In this document: positions 9,908-22,410 of the stretch, piece after piece
Numbering within the stretch: position 1 is the first letter of the stretch
Layout: every line of letters begins with the position of its first letter
Origin: Adineta steineri
Lineage: Eukaryota; Rotifera; Eurotatoria; Adinetida; Adinetidae
NCBI GenBank assembly: GCA_905250115.1
Contig: CAJNOI010000135.1
Coordinates: 177,034-241,033, forward strand
Direction: 5' to 3'
DNA: 64,000 bases
Notes under the pieces: model-generated
The model's database searches: none
What the model saw: only the letters and a program-made list of their open reading frames with translations
Told to the model about the DNA's origin: nothing
Position numbers and translations under genes: made by a program

Positions 9908-12900
9908 GTTTGTTGATGTTGATGGTGAAATGAATCGTAAATTGTTGGTGAAAATATTTTTGTTTATTTTGATTGAAAAAAAAATAAATTAAATAAATTT
10001 TTTATATTTTTGATTTAGAATAATAAAATAAAAGTTTGATTTATTTGTTGATTTTGTTATGATTGATTTTATATTATATTTTAATAATTAAAATTAAATT
10101 TTCTGATTCGATTAAAGATGAGATAATCTGAGAGGATAGAAAAGTAAGATAAAAGAATATTTTCATGTTTTAAAGTTGTGTGTGTGTATGAATCAATAAA
10201 ATGATTGATAAGATGAAATGAAATAGATCGAATTAATATTTTGTGTAAATAAAACTATTTTAAAAATAAATATATTTGTTAATTTATTTGATTTGATCTA
10301 TTGTGTTGATTTTATAATAATGATAATGAAATATTTGTTATTTTCATTTTGAATTTATTAAATCTGATACGATGAATATATGGTTTAGGTGTTTCTATGA
10401 TCATTGTCATATGTCAATGTGTGTTTAATAAGATGGAGATCAATGATAATTGAATATGAAGTTGATTAATAATTAAATGAAATTATTACAATTTTAATAA
10501 GTGGAAGTAAATAATAGAATAATTATTTTTATAACGGACGAATAAAGTGAAGCACCGATATTTTATTTACCTAAGCAAATTCTTTTCTAGATAAACATAT
10601 TTGTGATGAATAAAATTTGATGATTGAAATATTATTTGAATTATTTTATCTAATGGACTATAAAATCTGTTTAGAATTTAATATTAAAATCTTTATTAAT
10701 GACAGTCTTAGTTTAATAGATATTTCAAAAGATTTTATTGTTTTAATTGTAAAAGATTGATTTGCTAGAGTGTATTTCTACGATAATATTAAATTAGAAT
10801 AAACAACAAATTTCCTTTTCGATCATATTCATTTGTTTTCTGAGATAATTTTTGAATTAAAATAAAATCTTTATTTATCTTCAGTATAACTTCATTCACT
10901 CTCAATTTATTCTAGCTGAATCGATTTAGAAGAGAGTATTATTCACTTTTAGAGTGTGAGTGTGTGGATGTGTTTACATGGATATGCTGTAGATGTGAGA
11001 TAATAACAGCACCAACACTCATACCCTCTAATGGTTTAATCATATAAAATGTTTTAATTTTAAGAATATTCCAAATAGATCTTCTACAATTGATAGATGA
11101 CGATAGAAAAAGATTGCTATAACTAGTAGAGACGTATCTGCAACATAAAGCAAGGATCATCAATTTAGAAGTAGACTAAAGTATCGTACGGCTTACAAGA
11201 GAATTCAAAATGGTGGAAGGATTTGAGATGAATGAAATAATTGTCGTTTATTGAAGAAATACTACTGATATGACTCGAGTAAGAATCATGGATATAAAAA
11301 TAAACTATAATATTTCTGGTTATCGCAAATCAATCTCGGTGCATTTTAATTAATGGTTGTCTATTCGATGTTCAATCCTATTCTGCGGAATGATACTATA
11401 TATTTGTGTTGAATTTCGAAAAAAACTAATTAAAGTGGCAACAATAGATATTCTTACAGTATACTTACGCGCACTCTACAATCGCAGTAAATTAGACGAA
11501 AATTAAATGTACTTATCTATCGCGACTTCTATGTTAATTCTAAACTTTAATATTTATAGAATATATAATTAATAATTATGTTCATGTTGGTAAATGAGAT
11601 CAACATATCTCTTTCACATTTTCTCGGATTCCATATGATAAACGTCATCATTGTACTGCGTATTAACATACTATAGAATATTTTTCCAGTTGTAAGTATC
11701 AACAAGAAAGTGGATATTCTTCGTGAGAGAACAAATTATCGGTTGTTTTCTACAATATAGAAAAATAAGTATTCATGTTTCCGAAGAGAATAAAAAAAAG
11801 TATGTCATTCATTTCCTTTCTTTCCATTTAGATGTTAGTCATCGCTTCTACTATACATAGTAATAGAAACATAAAATAGAGAATATTCAGTGTAGTATAT
11901 GCGCATATCAATATGAGACAGTTACACAGCCGGCACTAGTACTAACTTCCCTTAGCATGAAGATGTGAGTGAGCTGTTCATCTGTTATTGTGGCCCACAT
12001 GCACACTCTGAAGTTATTATTGATTTTCCAATTTCTTTAAAAACAATTTTTCTAAAATATCAAACATTTTCGGAGTAATGAAAATTCCATGAATGAATAA
12101 TAATAGTTTGTAAAATTTTCTGACCCACTTTCAGTAACATTTAATCTAGACTAATCCAATAGATTCTGACAATTAAATGCATTGGAGATGAAAACAAATG
12201 AATTTATTTATACCAACTAGTTTCATTACATTTATTTTCATCTTTAATGTATTTATTTGAGTAATTTCACTAGGGTGTTTTGCTGATTTAGAAGAAAGAA
12301 AAGGAACGTCATAGAATGACTTTTAGATCGTTGGAATATATAATTCCAAGAACATGCTCTTATCTTGTCTATCGATGGAAGTTAATATAGTGCAAAAAAT
12401 TAAAACATTTATGCTTGAGACAGCTACGCGTATGACGTCGGAAAAATTATCTTGTAATCAACATTGATTAAAAAATACACAAAGGATAGAATGAGAACAG
12501 AACTCTTTTGGCAATTCAGCGTTGACTTATTAACCGCCACTGTGCTTTTGCACTAATTTCTTTTTCATAATTACACAACAGAAAAACGTACCATGCATCT
12601 GCTTTAATGAAATCTTCTAATCCAGAGGCAGCATATTGCCTGCATACACATCTCTGTTTTTACCATCACAATATTCTGATTTTTCTCTTGTTTCAAACAG
12701 AAAATTTACAGAGTGCGTTTCTCAATTGAGTTTTTTAGTTCTCTGAGAAAAGCAGATAGTAGAACTTCGTAAGGAAGAACTCTTTAGTACTCCTTACACG
12801 AGGATTTATGGGACGTCTTAATACGAGCGATACATGAAAAGATAGGTGTGTGCCATTGAAACGAAATAATAAGTAAAGCATATTGTCTGCATTTTTTATG

Positions 12901-12951
12901 CTGATCATTTCTTTTATCATTACAGATAACGACTGTTGCTCACTCTACGTG
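9908..12951. other. Long intergenic stretch
   Basis: About 3 kb of very AT-rich DNA without a supported gene. It includes the 3' region of the ART gene and a degenerate hairpin repeat at 10951-11030. A likely 5' UTR intron acceptor (TATCATTACAG, near 12925) precedes the receptor start. Confidence 0.5.
10951..11030. repeat. Degenerate hairpin repeat
   Basis: AGAGTGTGAGTGTGTGGATG pairs imperfectly with ACACTCATACCCTCTAA about 40 bp downstream. Confidence 0.5.
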
Positions 12952-14043
12952 ATGTCTTCGATAGCTGATACTCTCATCATTGTACAACAAACAATTACTC
13001 GCTATATTTTTCCCGTTTTTCTGGTATTGGGTAACTTCGGTAATCTGATTTGCATTGCTATTTTTTCCCAAAAACACCATCGACGTAGTTCCTGTTCGAT
13101 GTACCTGTTTGCTGCTGCTGTGTGTAGTCTCATAGGCGTTAATTGGGGACTTGGCACTAATACCTATGCTTTCTATCAACCACCAGACCCATTCATTAAG
13201 TCACTCAGTCTCTGTCGCATTCGAGGTTATATCCTACAAGCATCTTCGATTCTTCATCGTACATTGACTGTATTGGCATGTGCAGATCGATATGCAATGA
13301 GTTCGACTCAAGTCACCACGCGTAAGTTTAGTACACCAAAAATGGCATTGAAAATGATCTCCGGTGCCACTCTTTTGTGTATGCTCATTTCAATTCATTT
13401 GCCAATTTTAGAGACTATCGAAAACAGTCGATGCGGCACTTTTGGAACTTATGGATTCTTTTTTAGCATCTATCTCATTTGCATTTATGGTGTGATTATA
13501 CCGGGTCTCGCAATTCTCTTCAGCGTTCTCATCCTGAAGAATCTGAAAGCGGTTCGTACTCGTGTTCAACCTCTTCAAGGAACAAACAATGCGCCACAAC
13601 ATGTTTTACTGAAACGTGATATGAATATGCTGAGACTTGCCTTTGCTGAAGTAGCGGTCGGTATTCTTCTCAATTTTTTATATCCAACGAATTCGTTGTA
13701 CACAATACTGACAAGTAATGTACCGAATAAGAGTCGAGATCGCACTCAGATCGAAGCATTCGTTAATTTTCTTGGACTTATTGTCTTGTTTTATCTAAAT
13801 TATTGTATTACGTTCTATCTGTACCTAGCTATATCCAAACCCTTTCGTCAAGAAATCAAACGGCTCGTTACCAAGTACATCAAACGATCAAAACGAGAAC
13901 AGACAAATGTTATTACTGGTCTGATAGCTCTACGACAACGAGAAACACACTTAAGGTTGGGTGAGAGTAAGTTTGGTAATAATCAATCAAATTCTCACCC
14001 ACAACCACATCCTCAAGAAACAGTAAATACAAAACATACTTGA
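12952..14043 (+). CDS. Rhodopsin-like 7TM receptor with repeat-derived C-tail
   Basis: A single-exon coding region of 363 residues. I chose the ATG at 12952 because a polypyrimidine tract and CAG acceptor lie just upstream, so the longer open frame from 12883 probably crosses a 5' UTR intron. Seven hydrophobic spans are visible. GN occurs in span 1 (VLGNFGNLICIAIF). A Cys before span 3 and a Cys in the second outer loop can form the usual disulphide. The DRY triplet is at residues 112-114. Span 7 has NYCITFYLY in place of NPxxY. The type resembles FMRFamide-receptor-like orphan receptors; ligand unknown. The cytoplasmic tail, residues about 333-356, is encoded by a copy of the genome's hairpin repeat, and a second copy lies just after the stop. 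Confidence 0.85.
   Translation: MSSIADTLIIVQQTITRYIFPVFLVLGNFGNLICIAIFSQKHHRRSSCSMYLFAAAVCSLIGVNWGLGTNTYAFYQPPDPFIKSLSLCRIRGYILQASSILHRTLTVLACADRYAMSSTQVTTRKFSTPKMALKMISGATLLCMLISIHLPILETIENSRCGTFGTYGFFFSIYLICIYGVIIPGLAILFSVLILKNLKAVRTRVQPLQGTNNAPQHVLLKRDMNMLRLAFAEVAVGILLNFLYPTNSLYTILTSNVPNKSRDRTQIEAFVNFLGLIVLFYLNYCITFYLYLAISKPFRQEIKRLVTKYIKRSKREQTNVITGLIALRQRETHLRLGESKFGNNQSNSHPQPHPQETVNTKHT
13950..14017. repeat. Hairpin repeat within receptor coding sequence
   Basis: CTTAAGGTTGGGTGAGAG pairs with TTCTCACCCACAACCACATC and CTCAAG. The whole repeat is in frame inside the receptor's C-terminal tail. Confidence 0.7.
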
Positions 14044-14963
14044 TCACATAATTATAAAATGGAAACGATTGTAATTTGACTTACTCTTGATTTTGTTTGT
14101 GATTCTTTTATTCACTTATATATTATATTCAGATTCTTCTTGAGGGTGGTTGTGAGAGATGAATATAATATCTATACCCACACCCTCAAGATGATTAACA
14201 TTTCTTTTTTAAATGTATTTAGTAGAATTAGTAACGCTACTGCAGTAGTCGTTTGGCTACTAAAAAACTCATACTCTTCTCTCAAAATACAAAATCTGAT
14301 ATTTTGATAAAGTATGACTATAATTCGAATCTATCTAGATGCGTGCTAGACCCAAAATAAAGCTCGCTTAATATGGAATTAGTTTTGCGTGATTGTCATA
14401 CAGCATGTATAATCTGACAACTCTACCAATTTGCCGTACACGCACATACAAGAACTCAACTGAATTAATGTGCAATTTCCGCAAACAAGATATATGGTGC
14501 ATTACAAAAGCTTTTTTTACCCCCTTCCTCTAAATGCCTCAGTTTGAACTCAATTATTAATTACGTATACTAAGTATAAAAGAAATGATAGATTACAACA
14601 AAGCACTAGACTTAGAAGGCTAAAATTTTGCACATCGTCCTAAATATGTATGAACATTATATCTGTAGAATTATTTACATTCAAAAAACCATCTAAATAT
14701 TTTCGCTTGTTTAGATAATGCTCATATTTTTCTTTTTTAATTAAAATAATCCAGCCATAAATACCGGTGATACTTTTTTTATTAGCGGAAATATATGTCG
14801 TGTATAAATTAATTTGATAGTAGGCGACAAACGCAAAAAAGCTTTTATATTTACAATCAAATAGAATCATCTTTAAATTCGTCACGATCCAAGACTACAC
14901 GTAATCTTTATAAACAATAAACTTTAAACGTTTTATTTAAATCTTATTTACGAACGGTAATCT
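14044..14963. other. Intergenic between two receptor genes
   Basis: Holds the hairpin repeat at 14137-14193. The remainder is AT-rich with no supported gene. Confidence 0.5.
14137..14193. repeat. Short hairpin repeat (TGTGGG family)
   Basis: TTCTTGAGGGTGGTTGTGAG pairs with ATACCCACACCCTCAAGATG. It lies about 120 bp after the copy in the receptor tail and looks like a tandem pair with it. Confidence 0.75.
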
Positions 14964-15981
14964 ATGTCGAGCGCAGATGTATTAAACTTTATCTTGAAAC
15001 AAGTTCATATCTATTATGGTTTGTTTATCGTAATCACTGGCGTGATTGGTGGAATATTCAATGTTATTATTTTTACATCACTTAAAACATTTAGAGAAAC
15101 AACATGTGCATTTTATTTGACTATTACTTCTATAGCCAATATTGATCCAAGAACAATATCATGGTTTTGTAAATTTCATTATTTTCTTGGACATTGAGGT
15201 CTTTTGGTATCATCTGCTGGTACATGTTTAGCAACTGTTGATCAGTACTTATCAATGAGTAAATATCGACATCTAAGTAATTTACAAATAGCTCGTCGTT
15301 GCATTTGTATTAGTTCAATATTGTGCTGTGTTCATAGGATTTCTTTTCTCATTTACATGGATACACTTTCTAACTCTTGTGTGATTACTAATTTAAACTT
15401 TTCAATGTATATCTCTCGCTTTTATTATCCAGTTCTAATGGGATGTTTACCTCTTAGTATACAGATAACATTTTCACTGCTAGCTTTTTATAATGCTCAT
15501 AAATTAGGTAATCGTCACATAAATATTGTGCGTTTGAGTCGAGATCGACAATTGACTGCAATAACATTGGTTCAAGTAGTATATATTATAATTACAAAAT
15601 TACCATACGTTATTTACTATATATACTCACTAAACCTAAACACAATGGATGCAGAACAAACTGCACAAAGTAATTTTATTTTTACAATTACACTTTTAAT
15701 TTATTATTCATTATATGCTGTGAGTATTTTATTTGAAAAGTTTTATACATATTTTCTTTTGTTCTTGTTAATGATAGAGCCCGTTCTATATCTCATGCTG
15801 TGTTTCGGAACGATTTCGCAAGCAATTAGTTTATGTACTTATCAATATTTGGCTTAATCGATGGCGACAATGGATAAATAGATTAAACAACAATCAAATT
15901 GAACCGAATATAGAAATGCGAGACAATGAACATTTTAATAGAATAAGAAAAGATTTAGTTGAATTTAATTCAATTCGTTAA
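14964..15981 (+). pseudogene. Rhodopsin-like 7TM receptor, in-frame stop and missing span
   Basis: Two exons, 14964-15719 and 15778-15981, with a 58-bp intron (donor GTGAGT, acceptor GATAG). They read as one receptor of the bdelloid orphan type: span 1 with GVIGGIFNVIIF, ATVDQYLS in the position of DRY, and a last span running LYASPFYISCCV into SERFRKQLVYVL. The splice restores this C-terminus exactly. Two defects are visible. There is a TGA at 15195-15197 between YFLGH and GLLVSS. About 20 residues expected around the end of span 2 and outer loop 1 are missing between SIANI and DPRTISW. The rest of the frame is open, so the gene either died recently or the stop is a sequencing error. AATAAA is present near 16070. 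Confidence 0.7.
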
Positions 15982-16555
15982 AGATGTTGTATCAAGTGAA
16001 ATATATTTCTGCGAAATTCATTTAATTTTTCTTTTCATAATTTCTTTTCGTGTTGTCTACACTTATTAAAAATAAATCTTACTATTCAAAAAAATTCATT
16101 TTTCTATTATATTATAATAATCTATACTTAGTACCCCTTGCTGATCTTTCGACGTAATTAGGCCATTCTTGTTTTTGAAAGCTAATCAAAAAAACACTTG
16201 TTATCTATTTTTATGATGTACTTTTATAATTTAAATCTATATATACACGAAGATGAAGGATGAATATTATATTCTTTAACACATTTTCAAGATAGATCAA
16301 GAAATTGCTATGTCTGCAATGGAATATATAAAAGTCATTCTAGAGAGTAATTCGTTACCATAGGTCAACATAGTCTAAATGTCTGATAATAACTTCTTTT
16401 AGAATAATTCAATAGAAACTATAAGTCTTATCATCAAAATTAAAAATAGAAATATATTAATTAGTCTATTACGTGGTTCTTTATCAGTGAAAACAAGTTT
16501 TTGACACCTTTTTTCTGGAAGGAAAATAAGAACAGAAGATTTACTTTCAAAGAAA
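15982..16555. other. Intergenic up to the assembly gap
   Basis: AT-rich; no gene seen. Confidence 0.45.
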
Positions 16556-16655
16556 NNNNNNNNNNNNNNNNNNNNNNNNNNNNNNNNNNNNNNNNNNNNN
16601 NNNNNNNNNNNNNNNNNNNNNNNNNNNNNNNNNNNNNNNNNNNNNNNNNNNNNNN
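16556..16655. other. Assembly gap (100 N)
   Basis: Exactly 100 undetermined bases, the usual size of a scaffold gap of unknown length. Sequence immediately to the right is a diverged copy of the region upstream of the Kelch gene, so repeats probably broke the assembly. Confidence 0.95.
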
Positions 16656-16872
16656 TGTTTCTCTTAACACTTGTCTGTGTCCTTGAAATCGAAAATAGAT
16701 TCATTTTATTTTGAATTCTTTATTCATTGAAATGTATTGAAATGTTTCTTTTGTAAAACGTTTTTTTATAGAAAAAAAACTCTCCTATGCCTATATAACT
16801 TTCAATCTCATGAAATACTCTTTTGTTTTGTTCCTTCATCACATCTAAAATTGTAACATTTCTTCTATCGAG
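16656..16872. repeat. Diverged third copy of the Kelch-gene upstream region
   Basis: Starts TTTCTCTTAACACTTGTCTG and aligns along its whole length with 22965-23175 and 25998-26175. It stops abruptly where the CCCATGTAAA element begins. Confidence 0.65.
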
Positions 16873-18515
16873 CCCATGTAAATATTTTTTGTATAAAAAC
16901 GCGTGTCAACTGCGTTTATACGCGATTAATAAGAAAATGCGTTTAGATGTGGTTAGAAATAAAACGCGTCCAAAGGCATCAATTGTTTCACTGACGACGC
17001 AGTTCGAACATAAATTGTGATAATAAATAAAACTGCGTCTGGACACGTTTAGCTAAATTTTAAAATTGAAAAAGAACATCACAATCCGTCTCAGGTTTTA
17101 TCTGAGTCGCCATCAATATCCCCTAATGATGGTCTTTACCTCATTATAGTCCAACGAAGTGTTATTATATGATTTATCTAGAATGATATAAATGATATAA
17201 GCGAGAATAGAACAAGCGATTAACAAGCAAGCATACATACCGTTCAGTCACATGTGACTACAATCGTTGTCATATAAATGATGAACTATATGTGAATGCA
17301 TGTATTATTTCAATAGTCTTGACATAAATATTTATTTTAAGTATTAATATTTCTATTTTCGTACACAAAATTAGCTTGAATAAAAAACAACCTAATATAC
17401 AATTTTTTCTCAAATTTTTTTATTTTGTTTTGTTCAAACCATTTTCGTTGTATTCTTTTTCTATAAAGCAAATTTTTATACAACTTTAAATGGCGCCAAT
17501 ATATCAAAATTTATTATTTGAATATCATATTTTATAAAATAATATACTTCTTTTTTTTCTATTTTCTTTTTGTCATCTAATGTAAATATCAGGAACAATT
17601 TTTCTATATGCTTAAAATTGCAATCCATCACTTAAATTAGATATTTAGGGATTATTTCGACAAATTTTAATCAAAATCGAAGAATAATATATGAAGAGAT
17701 TGATATTTATTTATTCATAATAATCGATGATAGGAACATTCAATATTGTTTATAGATTCGCTATTTGAAAATAATTGTTAGAATTTGACGTTTTTTGCCA
17801 GATATAGAATAATAAATATTCGAAATTATTTTTTTTATTCCACCAAAATCTGTTTTGATAGATATATCTGTACGCTTTTTAGATGCTATCGAACATAATT
17901 AATAGTCTTCTATGAATGTTTTTGTCCTAAGGCTAACAGAAATATGTGTATTTTTTTGATACTTTTAATTCTTTTTTTTCTTTATTCATCTGTATTTGGA
18001 CAAACATATTCATATTTGCATGATGCTTTTGATCAAAAATATAATCTAATATAATAAAGAAGAAGTATGTAGGTTGCTTCAGAATAACTATGAATCTAGT
18101 CTATTTATGTTAGTTGCTAATAAAATAACTTTTACATTCGATACATTCACATACATAAAGCTTTTAGACAAGCTAGTTCGTATCTTCATAGGAGTTTTTG
18201 TCTTACGTGCATGTAATACTAAATATTTAAACTAATAATTTCTTTTAGTTCTTACTAAACTCAACTATATAAAATATCAGATTGTATGCCTTTTTATAAT
18301 TTTATGAGATCTACGCTTATTAAAACCGTAGAATAAACTTTTCTTATTATTCACATTGCTGTAGGGATATAAATTAATGCAAAATCGCGTTCAGATGCGT
18401 TTGGATATTTTGTATAACTGCGTATAGACGCGGTCAAGTATGCGATTGCGTGTAAACGTATTTCAAAAAGAAACGCGACTATATGCGTCTATTCTGCGTG
18501 TCATGTTTACATGGG
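16873..18515. mobile_element. Candidate non-autonomous DNA transposon, CCCATGTAAA ends
   Basis: The left end reads CCCATGTAAAT, and the right end is its inverse, GTTTACATGGG. Both ends carry clusters of GCGT/ACGC words: 16898-17045 on the left and 18385-18500 on the right (for example AACGCGTGTCAACTGCG and GCGTATAGACGCGG). Such subterminal repeats are typical transposase-binding arrays. The 1.3-kb interior has no long coding frame. A second diverged piece lies at 47985-48125. I find no clear target-site duplication and cannot assign a superfamily. Confidence 0.5.
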
Positions 18516-19330
18516 TATTAATAAAAAAAATACTATAATGAATTTAACGAACTATGAATAATAAAATATAATCTTTTAGCACTAATGATTCTATTGTAAG
18601 TGACTGAAATAAATAAATATTTAATATGAAAGATGCATTATATACGGTTCTGAATAATAATATTGACGTCAGCAGAATTGTCTTATCAAATACTCAATTG
18701 AATATTAATGAGAAGACAATAACTCTCTTCTAAAATATTAGTCTATATTTTATAATTCATTTTCGATTTAACTAATATCATCTGATATGATATACAAATC
18801 TATTGATGGCTAATCCTTCTTGATTAAATATGCTTAGAATGCATCAATATATATATATTAATCATTTTTAGTTCAAAATGTTCGGTAGATGATCGAACTT
18901 AAATAAATATCATGATATTTAACAAAATAATTAATATAAAGAAAAAGAGTATGAACTGATGTGCTTAGTTCGAAAAATCACTTCAAATAAAATAAAATAA
19001 ACAGCAACAAGATTTTTCTTTTGTCTTCTGTATATGAGTATATGTTCTCAATACATTTATATATTTCGCAGTTAGAATAATTATTCGATCATAATCTTTA
19101 TAATGAACCTACTTTCAACATTTATATTTAACCATTTTTAATTCATTTTAATGAAAAATGTCTCGTTCTATTTGTGGAGTTACCGACAAAAAGACAGATA
19201 AAATGCATTAACCTATTATTGCGACGAAGTGGAAAATGAGATAAAATATTTCTTCACTTAATATTCATTCTCACAATTTCTTGTCCGCTCAAACATCACT
19301 AAAAGAAAAGCAGTTTTATTCGTAAGAATA
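18516..19330. other. Intergenic upstream of a 7TM gene
   Basis: AT-rich; no gene or named repeat seen. Confidence 0.45.
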
Positions 19331-20278
19331 ATGATATCTAACACAGTCTGGTTTTGGTCATTGCTTATCGTGCTTATTCCATCATTTATCTGTTTATTAT
19401 TTGTTCTTTATAATCTTCGTTTTGATCGAACTCTTCGTCATGCTCTCAATAATCATATTATTATTCTTATTCTTATCATTGATCTTATCACTCTAATGAC
19501 AACATATCCATGGATGATATATTTCTATTACAAGGACGGTGTTATATGGGAAAGACCAATGATTTTTTGTGAATTCTGGTTATTTATTGATTGGGGATTA
19601 TATGCCACACATATAATACTCTTTGCTTGGGCAACTATCGAAAGACATATTCTTATTTTTCATGATAAGTGGGTATCAACTAGAAAGAAACGATTCTTTG
19701 TTCATTATCTCCCCATCATCGCCCTTCTTCTCTACTGTTTTCTCTACTACATCATTGCAATTTTCTTTCCACCTTGTCAAAATATCTATCTTGATTTCCA
19801 CAGGGTCTGTACAACTGTATGTATGTATGATGTATATATATTTGCTATGTACGACTCAATAGTTCATGAAATAGTTCCCATTTGTGTAGTCGTTATATTT
19901 AGTCTTGCTTTATTTTTACGTGTTTTGTGGCAAAAACATCGTGTACATCAACCAATTCAATGGCGAAAATATCGAAAGATGACAATCCAATTGCTATCTA
20001 TTTCATTTCTCTATCTTATATTTTTGTTTCCATTTACAGTAGCCCTTATTCTCTCTCTATGTGATGTAGTGTCTGAAGCGATCGATGACTTTTATCGATA
20101 TGCAGCATTTTTCTCTTATTTTATGTTGCCGCTTTTTCCTTTTGTTTGTGCTTTATCATTACCTGAACTTCGAATCAAACTTATCAACATTCTAAATTTA
20201 CGACGACCAGCAAGACGTATTGGTGTTGAAACGTTGGCTATGCGAACTGCTATGAATAGACAAATGCGCGATCGGTAG
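19331..20278 (+). CDS. Rhodopsin-like 7TM receptor
   Basis: Intronless, 315 residues, starting MISNTVWFWSLL. Seven hydrophobic spans fill the protein, with very short ends. An E-R-H triplet at residues 104-106 takes the place of DRY. Cys80 at the start of span 3 and cysteines in the second outer loop (FPPCQ, RVCTTVCM) can form the conserved disulphide. The last span ends FVCALSLPELRIKLINIL and then a basic helix-8-like tail, without a classical NPxxY. This fits the large set of orphan receptors of rotifers. It is a plasma-membrane protein presumed to signal through G proteins; ligand unknown. An AATAAA at about 20345 follows the stop by 67 bp. Confidence 0.85.
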   Translation: MISNTVWFWSLLIVLIPSFICLLFVLYNLRFDRTLRHALNNHIIILILIIDLITLMTTYPWMIYFYYKDGVIWERPMIFCEFWLFIDWGLYATHIILFAWATIERHILIFHDKWVSTRKKRFFVHYLPIIALLLYCFLYYIIAIFFPPCQNIYLDFHRVCTTVCMYDVYIFAMYDSIVHEIVPICVVVIFSLALFLRVLWQKHRVHQPIQWRKYRKMTIQLLSISFLYLIFLFPFTVALILSLCDVVSEAIDDFYRYAAFFSYFMLPLFPFVCALSLPELRIKLINILNLRRPARRIGVETLAMRTAMNRQMRDR

Positions 20279-20360
20279 ACATTTATTATACAACTTTGTT
20301 CTTGTGTTGTAAAAAAAATAAAAATAAAAATAGTCATTATAAACAATAAAGTAGGCCTTT

Positions 20361-20427
20361 ATTAATGAGAAGAAGTGAGCAGAATGTTTTAATGAATGAG
20401 ATTCATTTAAAGCACTTCTCATTAAAT
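20361..20427. repeat. Imperfect palindrome just after a receptor gene
   Basis: TTAATGAGAAGAAGTG on the left matches the inverse of GCACTTCTCATTAAAT on the right. The intervening GTGAGCAGAATG word recurs at about 45570. It may be a small repeat of another family. Confidence 0.4.
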
Positions 20428-20668
20428 TATACTTGTAAGATTTAACTCGATCAATTCAGAGAAAAACTTGTTGATTTCATTGAAAAACATAATTTAATCA
20501 TGACAGATTGAAGCTAATATTAAAAGTTATGGAATAAAAGTAATTAAATAAGTTGGATAAACCACACGATTTTCATAGACAATATAAACTTTACTACCTC
20601 CTGTGTCACCTGACACACTATTATATCGTAAATTTGAAGCTTTCTCATTTTTCTTTGGAGGTCGACGT

Positions 20669-20730
20669 AAAGGGTGGGTGTGGGTGTGATGTTTGTCCAT
20701 CCATACTACCACACCCACACCCTCAAGATG
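20669..20730. repeat. Short hairpin repeat (TGTGGG family)
   Basis: AAGGGTGGGTGTGGGTGTG pairs with ACCACACCCACACCCTCAAG. This is one of the best-preserved copies. Confidence 0.8.
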
Positions 20731-22269
20731 GCATATTGAAATATTTTAATATAATAGGAAACTGTTTATATTGAATTTCTAGTTGTCGTTGATCCGCTGC
20801 GTGAGAACAAAACAGTATTACCTTCAATCTAAAGTAATAACTAATTTTTGTTTTTATTCTTTTCACCTTTCTAAACACTTAAACTGTATAAAACTGTTGT
20901 ATTCTTTATCTTAAAAAGTGCACCCGTATTATTGCAATCTTTCACAATCACCATCTTCTGGGTAGTGCAGGTGTAGGTGACGGTAAGAAATAGACTTTTT
21001 GTTTTAACTCATACACACGCTCTTCTCTTCTCACTGCCTAAGGTTAAGTAAAGGAGTTCGTACATTTGCTTCCTAACACGAGAGCAAATTGTGTCGATTT
21101 TTAACCAATTTTTCTCAGTTCTTAACGAAATTTCGTCGAAACTATAAACCATTTGATGGTAAACAAGAGAGATTGCTTCAAAATTAAGACTATTTCCTAT
21201 TGTTTTAACAAAGAAATACAGAGTTCATTTGCTCAATATTAGGATCAGAGACGCTAATCATTCACAATTTGTCTTAAACTATAGATTCGAGATCACTTCA
21301 TATAACATGCATGTCAAAATCAAAATTTCACTGAAACTACATTGCATTATTATATATTTCTGACAAAGATTTATAAAGATAATTTATTTAGGAACAGTTT
21401 TACTTTGCATATAATCGTATAAAAACACATCCGACGCCTGCCTCTTTCATAGAGTAAAAGGCCCATATCACTGGATATTACAATTGTCGAGATATTCGTC
21501 TTCTACCTGTTCCTACTTAATTCTACAGCCGATAATAGTTTTTCGATTTTCATTAGTTTAGTTTAGATCATTCAAGTGAATGAAAGCAATGAATAGAAAG
21601 TATTATTTTCATCAGTAATTGAATTATTCATTTTAACTCTTTTTTTGTATACGGACTTCAGTTTATTCCCGTGTATGTTCGCGGAAATATACGATCCTGA
21701 TACTGAGCTATCTGACACGTTGAAATACAGTCGTATGTAAAGTGCTTAATTGTCGATCTAAGTATGTCTATATGATTACAATACACAAAGACTATACAGC
21801 TATTTTATTATAAAATCATCTATGAGCTTTACTGTTCACCTTTTATTTCGTCTAGTCACCTTAATGTTTGTGATGTTGCTTTTGAAAATAATCATTTGTC
21901 GATTCACTTGACCTTTATATATTCGTCACTATATAAAATTTTGATGTAATTTATTATTGAAAACTGAAATATTCCGCGAATCTTTTTAATAGTTAAGTTG
22001 TTTATGTCATATCACCCAAAGGCGTTTTGAAGCAAACGTTTTGGTGAGAAAAATTGTTTCCAGTAGAAGCCTTGTTCGAAACAACGCTGCAGTGATTTGC
22101 GTGATGTAGATTCATTTTTGTTTTTTTCTTCCATTCTTCGAAAAATATTCGCTTGATGCCTCACGGCAGCTTCATTCGCTTATAGCATACGAATCTATTT
22201 TGCTGATTATTCACAGAAAACGAAGCCCAATAGAGGGCTGAGACAAGCTACCAAGATACAAAAAAAAGT

Positions 22270-22342
22270 AAGATGTGGGTGTGGATGGATATTGATGTGC
22301 ACAGTTGCATCCTTCCACAGCTACACCATATCCCACCCTCAA
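22270..22342. repeat. Short hairpin repeat
   Basis: AAGATGTGGGTGTGGATGG pairs imperfectly with CCACAGCTACACC and CCCACCCTC. Confidence 0.6.
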
Positions 22343-22346
22343 AAAC

Positions 22347-22410
22347 CATCTTGGGAGTGGGTGTGGGTATTATATATTGATATTGTACTCACACCCACAC
22401 CCTCAAGATT
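22347..22410. repeat. Short hairpin repeat (TGTGGG family)
   Basis: CATCTTGGGAGTGGGTGTGG pairs with CTCACACCCACACCCTCAAG. It lies directly after another copy, forming a tandem pair. Confidence 0.8.

Noticed and set aside
12883..12951. N-terminal extension of the 7TM receptor (MSAFFMLIISFIITDNDCC)
   Set aside because: It spans a strong polypyrimidine-CAG acceptor, so it is more likely a 5' UTR intron end than protein.
20527..20774. ORFs with His/Pro/Thr-rich runs around 20.6 kb and 32.4 kb
   Set aside because: They are translations of the hairpin repeats, not proteins.
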